DNA of 60,447 nucleotides from Longimicrobium sp. (GCA_036389135.1 DASVQP010000021.1:1-60447); one strand, 5' to 3'. Numbered from the stretch's first letter, positions 9,041 to 17,944 are shown. Notes: generated from the letters alone by a model not told the origin. Translations and numbers: made by a program.

Positions 9041-9128
9041 GCAATCGCGGCACGCCCGGCGCGCCGCCGCACCCGTCCATCCGCCGGATGGACCCGCAGT
9101 GATCCCCTCATACCCTGATGGAGGCCGA

Positions 9129-9713
9129 ATGCGATTTTTCGCCCTTTTCCTTGCCGTGACCACCGCCGCCGCCTGCGCGAGCACCGGCGATCCCGGGACC
9201 AGCACCTCCGTCGATCGGCGGACCACCAACGTCAGCTACGGGACCGGGATGGGGGAGACCTCGATCAACCTGGAGACCTCCAACACCATCCAGAAGCGGA
9301 GCACCCAGATCGCCGTGCCCGCGAAGACGCTGTGGGGGGTGCTTCCGGGCGCGTACCAGGACCTGGCGCTGGACCTGGCGGTGTACGACAGCACGCTGAT
9401 GGTGATCGGCAACCCGGGGCTGCAGGTGAACCGCGGGCGGCTGGGGGAGACCCGCGTTTCCCGCTACCTCAACTGCGGCACGGACCCCATGGGCTCGGCG
9501 CTGGCCGACCGCTACAACGTGCGGATCTCGGTGGTCTCGCGGGTGCGCGATGCGGGGGCCGCCGGCTCGGTTCTCGAGACCGAGGTCTCCGGCGACGCGG
9601 CCCAGCGCGCCGTCTCGTCGGTCACGGTGAGCTGCGCCAGCACCGGCGTCCTGGAGGAAGCGGTCGCCAACGCGGCCCGGATGCGCGTGGCTGGAGCGAC
9701 CCCCCGCAGCTGA
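9129..9713 (+). CDS. Hypothetical lipoprotein
   Basis: A 194-residue protein starting MRFFALFLAVTTAAACAS, with a short signal peptide and lipobox-like AAAC. The rest alternates beta-type segments (YNVRISVVSRVR, SVLETEVSGDA, SSVTVSCAS) and has two further cysteines. I do not recognise the family. It starts 88 bases after folK with no visible terminator between. Confidence 0.7.
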   Translation: MRFFALFLAVTTAAACASTGDPGTSTSVDRRTTNVSYGTGMGETSINLETSNTIQKRSTQIAVPAKTLWGVLPGAYQDLALDLAVYDSTLMVIGNPGLQVNRGRLGETRVSRYLNCGTDPMGSALADRYNVRISVVSRVRDAGAAGSVLETEVSGDAAQRAVSSVTVSCASTGVLEEAVANAARMRVAGATPRS

Positions 9714-9832
9714 CGTGCTGCGGCGCGAAGGTTGCGCGGTGAGGTACCGGTAAGGGGTGCGCGGCGGGTGGCTCGGCCACGCGCCCCGCGCCCTCCTGGT
9801 CGGCATCGCGAACTCTCTGAAAGGCTTTCCGT

Positions 9833-10996
9833 TTGCTCCACCGCACCGCATCCGCAGAAGAGCTGACCGTAGGAGTGGAGGAGGAGTACCAGCTCGTCGA
9901 TCCGGACTCGGGGGAGCTGCGGGGGCGTGCCCGCTACGTCATCGCCGCGGACTGGACGGACGACGTCAAGCCGGAGATGCAGGAGCACACGGTGGAGGTG
10001 GAGACCCGGGTGTGCGAGGGCACCAGCTGCGTGCGCGAGGACCTGGCCCGGCTCCGCTTTCAGGCAGCCGTGGCCGCGGAGGCGGCGGGGGTGAGGATCG
10101 CGGCGGCGGGGGTGCACCCCTTCAGCCCGGCGACGGGGTACGAGTTCACCGCCGCGACCGTGTACCAGGAGATCCGCTCGGAGTACCGGGCGCTGGCCGA
10201 GACGCAGGCGATCTTTGGGATGCACGTGCACGTGGGGGTGCCGCCCGAGGTGGACCGGGTGCGGGTGGCCAACGTGGCGCGCCTCTACCTTCCCTGCCTG
10301 CTGGCGCTGACGGCCAGCTCGCCCTTCCACGACGGGCACGATACGGGTTACGCCTCGTTCCGCGCGCTGATCTGGCGGCGCTGGCCCCGCTCGGGCCCGC
10401 CCCCGCGGCTGGAGGGGCGCGAGGAGATGGAGCTGCTCCTGCGCTGGCTTACGGAGACGGCCTGCATCGACGCTCCCGGCCGGCTGTACTGGGACCTGCG
10501 CCCGCACCACAGGTACCCGACCGTCGAGTTCCGCGTGACGGACGTGACGCCGCGGCTGGACGACGCGGTGGCCGCCGCCGCGCTGGCACGCGCCATCGTG
10601 GCCGCGGTGGTGGATGGCACGCTGGTGGAGCCTACGCTCTCGCCGCCGGTGGTGCAGGCGCTGCTGGGGGAGAACTCGTGGCGTGCCTCGCGCGACGGCA
10701 CGAACGCCGAGCTCGTGGACCTGTGGTCGCGGGCGCCGCGGGCGGAGAGTGCCCGCGCGGCGATCGAGCGCCTGGTGGACCGCGTGTGGGGCCATGCCGA
10801 GCGCCTGGGCGACGCGGCGGAGCTGGAGCGCATCGCCGCCCTGCTGGACCGGGGCTCCGCCGCGCACACCATGCGCCGGATCGCCGGGGAGAACGGGGGC
10901 GACCTCAAGGAACTGGTCCGGTGGATCGCGGACGAAACGGTGCTGGGGGTGGGGCTGGACCGCCGTACCCTGCAGCGAGCGGAGAATACCGGATGA
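9833..10996 (+). CDS. YbdK-type carboxylate-amine ligase (GCS2 family)
   Basis: ATP-grasp-like ligase of the glutamate-cysteine ligase 2 family; E. coli YbdK has weak glutamate-cysteine ligase activity. Visible motifs are TVGVEEEYQLVDP (N-terminal), EMQEHTVEVETRVC, IFGMHVHVGV and YPTVEFRVTDVTP. The TTG at 9833 has GAAAGG just upstream. Length 387 residues is normal. Its TGA overlaps the aroB ATG (ATGA), so the two are translationally coupled. Given bshB1 in the same window, a low-molecular-weight thiol link is possible but unproven. Confidence 0.85.
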   Translation: MLHRTASAEELTVGVEEEYQLVDPDSGELRGRARYVIAADWTDDVKPEMQEHTVEVETRVCEGTSCVREDLARLRFQAAVAAEAAGVRIAAAGVHPFSPATGYEFTAATVYQEIRSEYRALAETQAIFGMHVHVGVPPEVDRVRVANVARLYLPCLLALTASSPFHDGHDTGYASFRALIWRRWPRSGPPPRLEGREEMELLLRWLTETACIDAPGRLYWDLRPHHRYPTVEFRVTDVTPRLDDAVAAAALARAIVAAVVDGTLVEPTLSPPVVQALLGENSWRASRDGTNAELVDLWSRAPRAESARAAIERLVDRVWGHAERLGDAAELERIAALLDRGSAAHTMRRIAGENGGDLKELVRWIADETVLGVGLDRRTLQRAENTG

Positions 10997-12114
10997 GCAT
11001 CAAGCAGAGAATCGCCGTTTCTTCCTCGGACGGCTCCGCGCCGGGCTACGAGGTCCTGGTGGGGCCGGGGATCTTTGGCTCCATCGGCACCATCCTCTCC
11101 AGGTTCTGCCCCGCGCAGCGCTACGCGGTGGTGACCGACGACCGGGTGGCGGAGCTGTACGCCGTGCGCCTTTCGCGGATGCTGCACGCCGCCGGCTACC
11201 GGGCGGACGTCTTCGCCTTCACCGCGGGCGAGGCGCGCAAGACGCGCGAAACGTGGGCGCTGGTGTGCGACGCCATGATGGAGGCCGGGCTGGGGCGCGA
11301 CACGGCGGTGGTGGCCTTCGGCGGCGGGGTGCCGGGCGACCTGGGCGGCTTCGTGGCGGCCACCTACATGCGCGGCCTCCCCCTGGTGCAGCTCCCCACC
11401 TCGCTGCTGGCGATGATCGACTCGTCGGTCGGGGGCAAGACGGGGGTGGACACGCCGGCGGGGAAGAACATGGTGGGTGCCTTCCACCAGCCGCGTTGCG
11501 TGGTGATCGACCCGGACCTGCTGCGCACCCTCCCCCCCGAGCACCTGCGCGCGGGGATGGCCGAGGCGGTGAAGCACGGCGCCATCGCGGACCCGGAGTA
11601 CCTGGACTGGATCGAGCAGTCCGCGCACCGGCTGCTGGCGGGGGACCCGGAGGCGCTCTGCCGGATGATCGTGCGCTCGGTGGAGATCAAGGCCGAGATC
11701 GTGAAGCGCGACGTGCGCGAGGCGGGGCCCCGCAAGCTCCTCAACTTCGGCCACACGCTGGGGCACGCCGTGGAGTCGCTCTCCGGCTACACGCTGCTGC
11801 ACGGCGAGGCGGTGGCGATCGGGATGGTGGAGGAGGCGCGGCTGGGCGAGCGCATCGGGGTGACGGCGGCTGGGACCGCGGCGCGTCTGCGGCGCGTCCT
11901 CACCAAACTCGGGCTCCCCGCATCGCTCCCGCTGGAGTACGCCGCGGCGGACGTGATCGGCTGGACGCGCGGCGACAAGAAGTCGCGCGACGGGCGTGTG
12001 GAGTACGCGCTGATCGAGGGCGTGGGCACCCCCGCAGTGCGCGACGGCCGCTGGGGCGCCCCCGTGGCCGACGAGACCGTCGCCGCCGTGCTCGCCGGGG
12101 CCGGCCGCTCTTGA
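10993..12114 (+). CDS. aroB: 3-dehydroquinate synthase
   Basis: Converts DAHP to 3-dehydroquinate, the second step of the shikimate pathway, using NAD and a divalent metal. Motifs are FGGGVPGDLGGFVAATYMRG (NAD site), PTSLLAMIDSSVGGKTGVD, AGMAEAVKHG and LNFGHTLGHAVE with the metal-binding histidines. Length is 373 residues. The ATG overlaps the upstream ligase stop by four bases. The first pathway enzyme, a DAHP synthase, is encoded 20 kb away at 32023-33069. A CACAGAG palindrome follows the stop. Confidence 0.96.
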   Translation: MSIKQRIAVSSSDGSAPGYEVLVGPGIFGSIGTILSRFCPAQRYAVVTDDRVAELYAVRLSRMLHAAGYRADVFAFTAGEARKTRETWALVCDAMMEAGLGRDTAVVAFGGGVPGDLGGFVAATYMRGLPLVQLPTSLLAMIDSSVGGKTGVDTPAGKNMVGAFHQPRCVVIDPDLLRTLPPEHLRAGMAEAVKHGAIADPEYLDWIEQSAHRLLAGDPEALCRMIVRSVEIKAEIVKRDVREAGPRKLLNFGHTLGHAVESLSGYTLLHGEAVAIGMVEEARLGERIGVTAAGTAARLRRVLTKLGLPASLPLEYAAADVIGWTRGDKKSRDGRVEYALIEGVGTPAVRDGRWGAPVADETVAAVLAGAGRS

Positions 12115-12123
12115 ACCGCGATT

Positions 12124-12217
12124 TCACACGGAGACGCAGAGGAAACGGAGAGGACACGGAGAAAACAACTCTTTCTTCTCTGTTCTTGTTGTCGACTCTG
12201 TGGCTCTGTGTGAGGCT
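12124..12217. repeat. CACAGAG palindromic repeat, copy 1
   Basis: Left arm CACACGGAGACGCAGAGGAA and right arm CTCTGTGGCTCTGTGTGAGG are imperfectly complementary and would fold into a long hairpin. It fills the 111-base gap between aroB and the pseudouridine synthase. Other copies are at 17792, 26252, 33174, 36193 and 46011. Confidence 0.85.
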
Positions 12218-12225
12218 TGCAGTAC

Positions 12226-13149
12226 ATGAGTGAAGAACGAAAGTCGGCGCCGCCGCGCAGATGGGCGCAGCACACGGTGCGCGAAGAGGAGGCGGGGCGC
12301 ACCGTGCAGGAGATCCTGACGGGGACGTTGGGGATCTCGCGGCGGATGATCCAGCGGCTGACCCGGGCCAAGGGGGTCCTGGTGAACCGCAAGCCCGCGT
12401 ACCTGGCACGCGAGGTGCGCGCCGGTGACGTGGTGGCGGCGAAGCTGGGGGAGCGCGAAGGCGCGGGTGTGGATGCGGTGGAGATGGAGCTGGACGTGGT
12501 GCACGAGGACCGCGACGTGCTGGTGCTCAACAAGCCGCCCTTTCTCCTGGTGCACCCCACCTCGCCCGAGCACACGCGCACGCTTTCGCACGGCATCGCG
12601 CACCACTTCCTGACGCAGGAGATCGACGCGCGCGTGCGGCCGGTGCACCGCATCGACCGCGACACGTCGGGGCTCCTGCTGGTGGCGAAGAGCGCCTTCG
12701 CGCACCAGCACCTGGACCGGCAGTTGCGCGAGCGCACCCTGCGGCGCGAATATCTGGCGGTGGTGCGCGGAAGGGTGGCGGAGGAGGAGGGGACGATCGA
12801 GGCGCCGATCGGGCGCCACCCGCGCAACTCCAGCCTGCGCGCGGTGCGGCCCGGCGGCGAGGCGGCGCGGACGCGCTTCCGGGTGCGCGAGCGGTTCTCC
12901 GATGCGTCGCTGCTGGAGCTGGAGCTGGACACGGGGCGCACGCACCAGATCCGCGTGCACGTGGCGCACCTGGGCCACCCCGTGATCGGTGACCGAGCGT
13001 ATGGCGGGGCCGCCCCGGCGCTGATCCGGCGGCAGGCACTGCATGCATGGCGGCTCACCTGCGTCCACCCCGCCACCGGGGAGGCGCTGGCGTTTGAGGC
13101 CCCGCTCCCGCAGGACATGGCCTCTCTGCTGGAACGCCTGCGCGGGTGA
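12226..13149 (+). CDS. RluA-family pseudouridine synthase
   Basis: Isomerises specific uridines in rRNA or tRNA to pseudouridine. An N-terminal S4-like RNA-binding domain (about residues 17-80, GISRRMIQRLTRAKGVLVN) precedes the catalytic domain with HRIDRDTSG, which holds the catalytic Asp, and later GRTHQIRVHVAHLGHPVIGD. Length is 307 residues. ATG 12226 is preferred to a TTG at 12217. The S4 plus catalytic layout is that of RluC/RluD, but the target uridine cannot be deduced. Confidence 0.93.
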   Translation: MSEERKSAPPRRWAQHTVREEEAGRTVQEILTGTLGISRRMIQRLTRAKGVLVNRKPAYLAREVRAGDVVAAKLGEREGAGVDAVEMELDVVHEDRDVLVLNKPPFLLVHPTSPEHTRTLSHGIAHHFLTQEIDARVRPVHRIDRDTSGLLLVAKSAFAHQHLDRQLRERTLRREYLAVVRGRVAEEEGTIEAPIGRHPRNSSLRAVRPGGEAARTRFRVRERFSDASLLELELDTGRTHQIRVHVAHLGHPVIGDRAYGGAAPALIRRQALHAWRLTCVHPATGEALAFEAPLPQDMASLLERLRG

Positions 13150-13296
13150 ACGGCGCGCCCGCGCTCCCCGCGGGCCGTCGCGAGGAGGTGCCATGACGCC
13201 AGAGCTCGTTCGCTGTCCGACGTTCCCACGCCGTACCGGCGCGCCTTCCGGATCCGGGCCGCCCGATCTCCGCTGTGCCCGCCTCCAGGAGGCCCC

Positions 13297-14055
13297 ATGT
13301 TTCGGAAAGGGTTCCCGTTACTCGCCCTCATGCTGCTGACGGTTCCCGCCTCTCTCCATGCGCAGAGCGTGAGCGGACGCGTGGTGGACCGCGCGACGGA
13401 CCGGCCGATCCCGGCCACCTCGGTGGTCGCCGTCTCCGGGTCCGGCAGGGTGATCGGCCAGGTGCTGGCGGACTCGGCGGGGCGCTTCACCGTCGCGCTG
13501 CGCGGGGCGGGGAGGTACCGCCTGCGCGCGGATCGGATCGGGTACCAGCCGGTGACCAGCGCCGAGTTCGACGTGAGCTCCGCCGAGGTGCTCGCGGTGG
13601 ACCTGCACCTCTCCGCCGGGGCGGTGGAGCTGGAGCCCCTCACCATCACCAGCCGCGCCGAGCCGCCGCACGTGCCGGGTCTGGAGCGGGCGGGCTTCTA
13701 CCAGCGCGAGCGCACCTCCCCCGGCGTCTTCATGCGCCGCGAAGAGGTCATCCGCAAGGGCGGCTCCCACATGTCCGAGCTGCTGACACGTGTGCCGGGG
13801 GTGCGCAGGGTGGTGGCGGGGGGAAGGGCAGGGGTGACGCTCGGGCGGCAGGGACCGGGCGGCCGCTCCTGCTCCCCCGCCGTCTTCCTGGACGGGCAGC
13901 CCGTGGCCCGCCCCGAGGGAATCGACGAGATCATCTCGGTCTCTGCCGTGGAGGCGGTGGAGGTGTACCGCGGTCCCAGCCAGACTCCGGCGCGCTTCGC
14001 CGGCCCCGAGGTCGGCTGCGGCGTCATCGTGATCTGGACGCAGCAGCAGGTGTGA
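13297..14055 (+). CDS. Plug-only TonB-receptor-like protein with carboxypeptidase-regulatory-like domain
   Basis: A 252-residue exported protein with signal peptide (MFRKGFPLLALMLLTVPASL, cleavage after HAQ). Residues about 24-125 form a carboxypeptidase-regulatory-like beta-sandwich (VSGRVVDRATDRPIPATSVV). Residues about 150-245 resemble a TonB-receptor plug (MSELLTRVPGVRRV, PAVFLDGQPV, IDEIISVSAVEAVEVYRG). No barrel follows; the stop comes directly after the plug. AGGAGG lies 7 bases before the ATG. It could be a free-standing periplasmic plug or signalling module, or a decayed receptor, but the frame is intact. Confidence 0.8.
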   Translation: MFRKGFPLLALMLLTVPASLHAQSVSGRVVDRATDRPIPATSVVAVSGSGRVIGQVLADSAGRFTVALRGAGRYRLRADRIGYQPVTSAEFDVSSAEVLAVDLHLSAGAVELEPLTITSRAEPPHVPGLERAGFYQRERTSPGVFMRREEVIRKGGSHMSELLTRVPGVRRVVAGGRAGVTLGRQGPGGRSCSPAVFLDGQPVARPEGIDEIISVSAVEAVEVYRGPSQTPARFAGPEVGCGVIVIWTQQQV

Positions 14056-14085
14056 ACCCGGGCAACTCACGGGCGGGGAGAATCG

Positions 14086-14158
14086 AAGGCGGGGCTCACA
14101 CCGAGGAAGTGGAGAGAGCGAACAAGTCCTCTCCGTGTCCCGATGTGAGCCCCGCCTT
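14086..14158. repeat. Perfect 15-bp inverted repeat between convergent genes
   Basis: AAGGCGGGGCTCACA (14086-14100) and TGTGAGCCCCGCCTT (14144-14158) are exact reverse complements with a 43-base loop, which has an inner GGAGAG/CTCTCC pair. It lies between two convergent genes and may act as a bidirectional terminator, although no T-tract follows. It may be a diverged member of the palindromic repeat families. Confidence 0.75.
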
Positions 14159-14203
14159 GCTACGTCCGATCCCTCACGTCACCGTGGGGCGAGCTTGCTC
14201 AGC

Positions 14204-14755
14204 TCAACTGCACATGAAGAAGGCCTCGACGTACGTATTCCCCCCCACCTGCATCACGAGCGGTCCGGGCCCCATGATCCAACCGTTGCTCGTGTTCCAC
14301 CGGGTGACCGTGCAGCCGGGGTTCACGTAAGGGGTGAGAGTCACCGTGGTGCCGGCGGGCAGCTGGGTGACGAGCATCTCGGTGGTCAGGTCGCCGCTGA
14401 CGTAACCGAGCCAGCTCGAAGCACCGTTGTAATCGGCGGAGATGCTGACGTCGCCACCGTTGTACGGTTCGGCAGACCAGTCATTGAGGGTCGCGGTTCC
14501 GCACTTCTTTACGATCTGCGCGGCGGAGCCGGGGTTGTTGGCGTCGTAGTGCCAGAAATCCACGGAGCAGGTCTCCGGCGACCCGGTGATGATCCAGAAC
14601 TGCCCCTTAGGTCCGGTGGTGTTCGCGCGCGCGGTGAACTCGTACGTCGGCGTGGTGTTCCGCGCCGGTGCTTCGGGCGCGAGCGGCGACGCGCCGTCGC
14701 CACATGCGGAGAGGAGGAGTGCGACGAGCGGAATGGCTGCCAGGCTGCGGTTCAT
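14204..14755 (-). CDS. Hypothetical lipoprotein
   Basis: A 183-residue protein starting MNRSLAAIPLVALLLSACGD, with a clear lipobox (LSAC). GAGGA precedes the ATG at 14755. The mature part is beta-rich, Gly/Thr-rich and has four further cysteines (ETCSVDF, KKCGTAT, PGCTVTR, FFMCS) that could form two disulphides. I do not recognise the family. A promoter candidate lies at 14820-14848. Confidence 0.75.
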   Translation of the reverse strand: MNRSLAAIPLVALLLSACGDGASPLAPEAPARNTTPTYEFTARANTTGPKGQFWIITGSPETCSVDFWHYDANNPGSAAQIVKKCGTATLNDWSAEPYNGGDVSISADYNGASSWLGYVSGDLTTEMLVTQLPAGTTVTLTPYVNPGCTVTRWNTSNGWIMGPGPLVMQVGGNTYVEAFFMCS

Positions 14756-14819
14756 ACGTCCTCGTGTGTGGGTAAGCGGGGTGCCCGCGGCGGCATGTGT
14801 GCCGTCGCTGGACACCGAA

Positions 14820-14848
14820 AAGATACCGAAGAAAAGGTGATCACGCAA
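14820..14848 (-). promoter_or_regulatory. Candidate promoter of the lipoprotein gene
   Basis: On the minus strand, TTGCGT (14848-14843), a 17-base spacer and TATCTT (14825-14820) lie in a locally AT-rich stretch about 65 bases before the ATG. Confidence 0.45.
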
Positions 14849-14911
14849 TGTGCGGCGCTAAAGGTGTACACTGTAGACGTTGGCGGATGATCTGCCGACC
14901 CGCCAACCTAC

Positions 14912-15337
14912 TCAGCGACCGAGCGGCTTCCAGAGGAAGTGGCGCGCGTGGCCGGCCGGGTAGTCGTCGAGCCGCCCGAACTCCTGGAAGCCGAGGCGGC
15001 GGTAGAACCCGGGTGCCTGGAAGCTGAAGGTGTCGAGCCAGATGGCGTGGCAGCCGCGCGACCGTGCCTCGTCCTCGGCCTCGCGCAGCAGGCACTCGCC
15101 GTAGCCGCCGCCGCGATGCTCCTCCGCCACCCACAGGTAGCGCACGAAGAGCCAGCCGAGGTACACGTCCCCCGCCAGCCCGCCCCGCACCTCGCCTTCG
15201 TCGTCGCGCAGCAGTACGTGGAGCGGCGAATATCCGGGATCGCCCACCCGCGCTTCGTTGTGCGCCCGCAGCCCCTCGAACACCGTGTTGAGCTCGGCTT
15301 CGCTGGCGGTCCCGCGTGAGATGGTGAGGTTGGGCAT
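14912..15337 (-). CDS. GNAT-family N-acetyltransferase
   Basis: Predicted acetyl-CoA-dependent acetyltransferase of 141 residues. The core shows LFVRYLWVAEEHRGGGYG (beta4 and the acetyl-CoA pyrophosphate loop, R/Q-x-x-G-x-G/A type), then LLREAEDEARSRGC and the C-terminal APGFYRRLGFQEFGRLDDYP typical of GNAT. The substrate is unknown. It reads leftward, as does the upstream helicase; a repeat lies between them. Confidence 0.88.
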   Translation of the reverse strand: MPNLTISRGTASEAELNTVFEGLRAHNEARVGDPGYSPLHVLLRDDEGEVRGGLAGDVYLGWLFVRYLWVAEEHRGGGYGECLLREAEDEARSRGCHAIWLDTFSFQAPGFYRRLGFQEFGRLDDYPAGHARHFLWKPLGR

Positions 15338-15377
15338 GGGGATGGTGGCTGGTTCCTGGGGGGCTCAGAAGGCCCGG

Positions 15378-15502
15378 GCGAGTGAACTCGCTGCAACAAC
15401 AGCACAAAGTCCGCCTGCGCGGACTCCGGGTTCAATGCCGCGTTTCTCGAGCCGGCTTCAGCCGCCTTCCCGTGGTTCCAGCCGGGGGCTTCAGCCCCCG
15501 GC
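15378..15502. repeat. Composite hairpin repeat, internally deleted copy
   Basis: It has the left block (GCGAGTGAACTCGC followed by AGTCCGCCTGCGCGGACT) joined directly to the right block that ends in GCCGGGGGCTTCAGCCCCC. The central units of the full copies at 27173, 37671 and 56493 are missing. The junction falls in the AGTCCGC...GCGGACT hairpin that occurs twice in full copies. Confidence 0.8.
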
Positions 15503-15520
15503 GAACCCGGCACCCCCCCT

Positions 15521-17725
15521 TCACCCCCCCTGCGCCAGCATCTCCTTCATCCGCGCAAAGAAGTTCTCCTTCATCTCCTTGGCCTCCTCGGGGGCGAGGG
15601 AGGTGCGGGACTGGCCGGAGCGGTGCTCGATGAGATCGACGGGGATCTCCTTGAGGAAGCGCGAGGGCTGCCGCGGGATGGAGCCGCCGCGCTGCTGGCG
15701 GGTGGCGCAGCCGGAAAGGGTCAGGCGGTGCCGCGCGCGGGTGATCCCCACGTAGAAGAGGCGCCGCTCCTCCGCGATGGGGTCGATCCCGTTCTCGTCG
15801 GTCTCCTCGGTCACGGCCTGCACGCTGCGCGAGTGGGGGAGGATCTCCTCCTCGAGGCCGATGATGAAGACGTGGGTAAACTCCAGCCCCTTGGCCGCGT
15901 GCATCGACATCAGCGTGACGCGGTCCGGCTCGTCCTCCTCCTTGTCCTTTTTGTCGTCGTCCTCGCTGAGCGAGATGCGCTCCAGGAAGTCGCGCAGGGC
16001 GGGCGGGTTCCAGTCGTCCTCCTCGTCGGGGAGGGGCTGCGCGGTCCAGGTACGCTCCTCGTAGGTGCCGATGGAGGCGATGAAGTCGCGCAGGATTTCC
16101 ACGCGCACCTCGGCGGCGCGCTCGCTCTTGGCGTTGTCGGCGCGCACGGCTTCTTCCAGGCGCAGGCGCTTGACGGCTTCCCGGGCGAAGCCGCAGAGGG
16201 TGCGCTCCTCCACCTGGCCGGCGGCGATGGCGGCCTCGGTGGCGCGGTACTCCACCTGCAGCTCCTCGATCGTCTCCACGAAGTGCTTCACCGGCTCGCG
16301 CTGCGCCCGGCTCACGGCCGCCACCTCGTCCACGTGCCGCATCGTCTCCCACAGCGAGCGGCGGGCGTCGCGCGCGTCCTCAACCAGCTTCATCAGCGTG
16401 GTGCGCCCGACGCCGCGCGTGGGGTAGTTGATGATGCGGCGGAGCGAAACCTCGTCGGCCGGGTTGATGATGACGCGCAGGTACGCCACCGCGTCCGCCA
16501 CCTCCTTGCGGTCGAAGTAGCTCTGCCCGCCGATCACCCGGTAGGGGATGTTGGCCACCCGCAGCGCTTCCTCCACCGGCTTGGCCTGCAGGTTGGTGCG
16601 GTAGAGGACGGCGAAGTCGTTCCACTTGAGCTGCTCGTGCCATCGGCGCACGCCGATCTCGCGCGCCACCATCTCCGCTTCCAGCTCCTCGGCGGTGCGG
16701 GCGGCCTCGGTGAACTCCCACAGGTCCACCTTGGGGCCGGGGCCGTTCCCCGTGCGCAGCGTCTTCGCCTTGCGCGTGGCGTTGTTGGCGATGACGCCGT
16801 TGGCGGCCTCCAAAATGCGCTGCGTGGAGCGGTAGTTCTCCTCCATGATGACGACTTTGCACCCCGGGAACTGGCGCTCGAAGTCCAGGATGTTCCGCAC
16901 GTCGGCGCCGCGCCAGGCGTAGATGGACTGGTCGTCGTCGCCCACCACGCACAGGTTCTTGAGGGGGCCGGCCAGCAGGCGCGCCATCTCCAGCTGCGCG
17001 CCGTTGGTGTCCTGGTACTCGTCGATCATGATGTAGCGCCATCGCTTCCAGCACCGCTCGCGCACCTCGGCGTCTTCCTGCAGCAGCTTCACGGGTAGCA
17101 GAAGCAGGTCGTCGAAGTCGCAGGCGCCGGCGGCACGCAGCGAAGCCTCGTAGCGCGGGTACACGGCGGCGGCGAGCACGGCGTAGTCGTCCGTGCGGTT
17201 CCCCTGGACCATCCCTTCGGACACTTCGCGCGCGGCGGTGGCGGGGTCCACCATGCGGTTCTTCCAGTCGCCGATCTGGAAGAGGATCTTCTTGGCGTCG
17301 TACACGTCCTCGCCCGCGGTGGCGACGACGTGCACCTCTTCGGCGATGATGCGCTTGACGATCTGCGCCTGGTCGCCGGTGGGGTAGATGGAGAAGTCCT
17401 TGGGGAGCCCGATGCGCGTGCCGTGCTCGCGCAGGAGGCGCGCGCCCAGCGAGTGGAAGGTGGAGAGGAGGACGCCCTTGGCCTCCTTGCCCACCAGCTT
17501 CGCCACGCGTTCCCGCATCTCCAGCGCGGCCTTGTTGGTGAAGGTGACGGCCAGGATGCTGCGCGGGTCCACCCCGGTGCGCAGCAGGTGCGCGATGCGG
17601 AAGACCAGCGTGCGCGTCTTGCCCGAGCCGGCGCCGGCCAGGATCAGGACGGGGCCCTGCGTGGCGAGCGCGGCTTCGCGCTGCTCTGGGTTGAGGTCGC
17701 GCAGGTAGTGCGGAACGTGCTGCAA
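15521..17725 (-). CDS. pcrA: UvrD/PcrA-family superfamily I DNA helicase
   Basis: ATP-dependent 3'-5' DNA helicase for repair and replication restart. Motif I is AGAGSGKTRT, motif Ia TFTNKAALEMRER, motif II IDEYQDTN, motif III VVGDDDQSIYAWRGAD, motif IV ENYRST and motifs V/VI TLMSMHAAKGLEF and FYVGITRARHRL. Conserved sequence starts at HYLRDLNPEQREA. The best start is a TTG at 17725 (MQHVPHYL), since the longer frame runs into a repeat; 734 residues is normal. An acidic/lysine segment near residues 560-575 is family-typical linker. The Longimicrobial context does not separate PcrA from UvrD, so the symbol is tentative. Confidence 0.93.
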   Translation of the reverse strand: MQHVPHYLRDLNPEQREAALATQGPVLILAGAGSGKTRTLVFRIAHLLRTGVDPRSILAVTFTNKAALEMRERVAKLVGKEAKGVLLSTFHSLGARLLREHGTRIGLPKDFSIYPTGDQAQIVKRIIAEEVHVVATAGEDVYDAKKILFQIGDWKNRMVDPATAAREVSEGMVQGNRTDDYAVLAAAVYPRYEASLRAAGACDFDDLLLLPVKLLQEDAEVRERCWKRWRYIMIDEYQDTNGAQLEMARLLAGPLKNLCVVGDDDQSIYAWRGADVRNILDFERQFPGCKVVIMEENYRSTQRILEAANGVIANNATRKAKTLRTGNGPGPKVDLWEFTEAARTAEELEAEMVAREIGVRRWHEQLKWNDFAVLYRTNLQAKPVEEALRVANIPYRVIGGQSYFDRKEVADAVAYLRVIINPADEVSLRRIINYPTRGVGRTTLMKLVEDARDARRSLWETMRHVDEVAAVSRAQREPVKHFVETIEELQVEYRATEAAIAAGQVEERTLCGFAREAVKRLRLEEAVRADNAKSERAAEVRVEILRDFIASIGTYEERTWTAQPLPDEEDDWNPPALRDFLERISLSEDDDKKDKEEDEPDRVTLMSMHAAKGLEFTHVFIIGLEEEILPHSRSVQAVTEETDENGIDPIAEERRLFYVGITRARHRLTLSGCATRQQRGGSIPRQPSRFLKEIPVDLIEHRSGQSRTSLAPEEAKEMKENFFARMKEMLAQGG

Positions 17726-17791
17726 ACGGGGCCCTGCGGTGCGGGAATGAACTCCTGGCAACGGGGCGGGAAGATAACCCCGAACGGCCGT

Positions 17792-17888
17792 TTTACACAG
17801 AGACGCAGAGGGAAACGGAAAGGACGGGAAGGAGATTCGGAACCCCTCTCCTTTTCTTTCCGTTGCCTCTGTGTCTCTGTGCGAGGCA
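17792..17888. repeat. CACAGAG palindromic repeat, copy 2
   Basis: Left arm ACACAGAGACGCAGAGGGAA and right arm CCTCTGTGTCTCTGTGCGAG flank an interior with further pairing. It lies in the divergent spacer between the helicase and the acyl-CoA synthetase genes. Confidence 0.85.
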
Positions 17889-17914
17889 TGCAGTTGCGGA
17901 GGTTGGACAGCGGT

Positions 17915-17944
17915 TTGACGCGAGCGGGGGCGGGCGTGTATGTT
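17915..17944 (+). promoter_or_regulatory. Candidate promoter of the acyl-CoA synthetase gene
   Basis: TTGACG (17915-17920), an 18-base spacer and TATGTT (17939-17944), 51 bases before the ATG at 17995. Confidence 0.45.

Noticed and set aside
6749-9229. 826-codon minus-strand open frame over susD and folK
   Set aside because: It spans two well-defined genes and a terminator, and its product is low-complexity.
13192-13339. 48-codon frame with GAGGAGG upstream, overlapping the plug-only gene
   Set aside because: No conserved features; it overlaps the signal peptide of a better gene.
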